NCBI GenBank assembly: GCA_002432085.1 | Contig: DJFN01000171.1 | Span: forward strand, 1,987-9,157 | From: Flavobacteriales bacterium UBA5871 | Lineage (GTDB): Bacteria; Bacteroidota; Bacteroidia; Flavobacteriales_D; Crocinitomicaceae | DNA: 7,171 bases | Direction of reading: 5' to 3' | Shown here: positions 5,623 through 7,171 of the stretch, piece by piece | Position numbering within the stretch: the first letter of the stretch is position 1 | Layout: each line of letters begins with the position of its first letter | The notes under the pieces: model-generated | The model's input: only the letters and a program-made list of their open reading frames with translations | Told to the model about the DNA's origin: nothing | The model's database searches: none | Position numbers and translations under genes: made by a program

Positions 5623-6363
5623 ATGAAACCCGAATTGCGCATAGGCTGCTCCGGCTATTATTACTCGTACTGGAAGGAGCGGTTTTACCCGAAAGGACTG
5701 CAACCGAAAGCGTGGCTGTCTTATTACGGAAGCGTGTTCAATACCGTCGAGCTGAACGGAACTTTCTATCGTATTCCAAAAGCGACCGACCTGCAGCGCT
5801 ACGCCGCAGCGACAGAGCCAACGTTTCGTTTTGCCGTGAAAATGCACCGCTCCGTTACGCATCTTCGCAAGCTGGCCGATTGCCAGGAAATTATCCGGGA
5901 TTTCAACGATTTGATTCACTCAACCATCGGTGAGAAGCTGTCGCACATTCTGTTTCAGCTTCCGCCTTCGTTCGCCTATTCCGAAGAAAACCTGGAACGC
6001 GTTCTGAAAGCTGTTCCCCATCATCCGGAAAATGTAGTCGAATTCCGGCATCCCTCCTGGTGGAATTCCCAAACAGAAACAGCTTTGCGTGAGGCGCAGA
6101 TTACGTTCTGCAATGTCGATTTCCCCGGCCTGCAAACGTATTTCATTCACACAACGCCTTTCTTCTATTTCCGGCTGCACGGCAATCCCGAGCTGTTCAA
6201 ATCGTCCTACAGCGAGGAAACGCTTCGCGCCTTTGTCAGCCAGTTTCCTCCCGACGCACAAACCCACAGTATTTACTTCAACAATACGTATTACGAAGCC
6301 GGCTATACCAATGCGCGGCAGCTGATCGACATCCTGAATGAAAACAAAAACGAGGAGTTATGA
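5623..6363 (+). CDS. DUF72 domain-containing protein (YecE-like)
   Basis: The complete 246-residue protein has the landmarks of the DUF72 TIM-barrel family: RIGCSGY (6-12), ELNGTFYRIP (43-52), FRFAVKMHR (68-76), ILFQLPPSF (109-117), VVEFRHPSWW (138-147), YFRLHG (182-187) and the C-terminal FNN (219-221) with NARQL (230-234). Family length is about 240-300. The biochemical role of DUF72 proteins is not established; conserved polar residues line the barrel mouth, suggesting a small-molecule or enzymatic role (inference). No signal peptide is seen, so it is cytosolic. Its stop codon overlaps the start of the following oxidoreductase gene (ATGA), so the two are translationally coupled and probably act in a shared context. 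Confidence 0.95.
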   Translation: MKPELRIGCSGYYYSYWKERFYPKGLQPKAWLSYYGSVFNTVELNGTFYRIPKATDLQRYAAATEPTFRFAVKMHRSVTHLRKLADCQEIIRDFNDLIHSTIGEKLSHILFQLPPSFAYSEENLERVLKAVPHHPENVVEFRHPSWWNSQTETALREAQITFCNVDFPGLQTYFIHTTPFFYFRLHGNPELFKSSYSEETLRAFVSQFPPDAQTHSIYFNNTYYEAGYTNARQLIDILNENKNEEL

Positions 6364-7171
6364 AAACAACTGACGAAACAAATGCTTTGTTTACTTCCGG
6401 GCATCACACGCCGGGCTGGATGGACCACGCACCGGAAGCAACGCTCAATCCGCTGCGCAGCAACCTTGAAACGGATGTCGTGATTATCGGAGGCGGTATC
6501 AGCGGACTCACAGTGGCTTACTGCCTTTTGAAATCCGGAAAAAAGGTCGTTGTACTGGAAGACGGCTTCATCGGCAGCGGCGAAACCGGAAGAACGACTG
6601 CGCACCTGACGGCGGCCATCGACGACCGGTATTTCGATTACGAAGATCAATACGGCGAACGCACTGCAAAGCTACTGGCCGAAAGTCATCAAAAAGCCAT
6701 CGATCTCATCGAACAGATCATCATCGACGAACAGATCTTCTGTGATTTCCTGCACGTCGACGGCTACTTGTTCCGTCATCCTTCCGATGAGCCCGGCGTA
6801 CTCGAAAAAGAGCTCGCTGCCACGCAACGCGCCGGGCTGGAGACCAGGATGGTTGACAGCGTTCCGGGAATCCGTGGCGTGAAACAGGCCATTTGTTTTC
6901 GTAATCAGGCACAGTTTCACCCGATGAAATACCTGCAGGGACTCGCTAATGCCGTTACACGACTGGGCGGACAGATCTTCACCAGTACACATGCCAAAGA
7001 GATCAATCACGAAGGCGCCGTTTCCGAAGACGGCTTCAAAGTTTCGGCCGCACACGTGGTGGTTGCCGCCAATACGCCCGTTAACAACCGTTTCGTGATG
7101 TCGTCCAAGCAATACGCCTACCGGTCGTATGTGATCGGTGCGCTTGTGCTCAAAAACACGCTGCCCATGGC
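6360..7171 (+). CDS. FAD-dependent oxidoreductase (DAO family), N-terminal part, partial
   Basis: 270 residues are visible before the right edge. The start at ATG 6360 overlaps the DUF72 stop by four bases. AGGAG lies only two bases upstream, so reinitiation by terminating ribosomes is more likely than independent initiation. After a 38-residue polar leader comes a Rossmann dinucleotide-binding fold, DVVIIGGGISGL (39-50; GxGxxG = G44, G46, G49), with E67 at the end of strand 2 as the expected FAD-ribose ligand. GSGETGRTTAHLT (72-84) is the flavin-proximal segment typical of the DAO (PF01266) group. Relatives with the GETGRTTAHL signature often carry a C-terminal Rieske [2Fe-2S] domain; whether this one does cannot be seen. 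Substrate is unknown. Confidence 0.93.
   Translation, partial: MKTTDETNALFTSGHHTPGWMDHAPEATLNPLRSNLETDVVIIGGGISGLTVAYCLLKSGKKVVVLEDGFIGSGETGRTTAHLTAAIDDRYFDYEDQYGERTAKLLAESHQKAIDLIEQIIIDEQIFCDFLHVDGYLFRHPSDEPGVLEKELAATQRAGLETRMVDSVPGIRGVKQAICFRNQAQFHPMKYLQGLANAVTRLGGQIFTSTHAKEINHEGAVSEDGFKVSAAHVVVAANTPVNNRFVMSSKQYAYRSYVIGALVLKNTLPM

Overview
The window looks like chromosomal DNA of a soil or environmental Bacteroidota, perhaps a Cytophagales or Chitinophagales relative. The evidence is a bacterial-type LigD, a DUF6496 small basic protein, a lipoprotein with a KR-x-H-x-x-GYYV motif, mostly absent Shine-Dalgarno sites, and one match to the Bacteroidota -7 promoter element TAnnTTTG. The genus assignment is a guess. 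I see no rRNA, tRNA, CRISPR array, transposase or phage gene.

Layout. (1) 1-1215, minus: the N-terminal 405 residues of ATP-dependent DNA ligase D (3'-phosphoesterase plus the start of the ligase domain), running off the left edge. (2) 1216-1553: a gene-free stretch with several perfect copies of AGTTGGAAGT in both orientations, an 18-bp direct repeat and a terminator. (3) 1554-2192, minus: an unusual lipoprotein with a repetitive linker and a C-terminal DUF5670-like membrane hairpin. (4) 2193-2567: a divergent regulatory interval. (5) 2568-3956, plus: a complete MATE-family efflux transporter. (6) 4076-4807, plus: a 243-residue Gln/Ser/Gly-rich, apparently fully disordered protein, the most distinctive gene here. 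(7) Two back-to-back terminators at 4815-4913 separate convergent genes. (8) 5471 to 4931, minus: a likely two-gene unit, DUF6496 protein then a three-helix membrane protein. (9) 5623-7171, plus: a translationally coupled pair, a DUF72 (YecE-like) TIM-barrel protein overlapping by 4 bp an FAD-dependent oxidoreductase that runs off the right edge.

The gene set reads as a loose stress or dormancy neighbourhood: NHEJ-type repair, efflux, a hydrophilin-like protein, a small basic DUF6496 protein, envelope proteins and a redox enzyme. Strand switches divide it into at least five transcription units, so this is a shared theme inferred from content and not one operon. No known defence or mobile system is visible. 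The best candidates for something undescribed are the QSG-rich protein, the lipoprotein with both a lipid anchor and a membrane hairpin, and the repeat cluster upstream of ligD.
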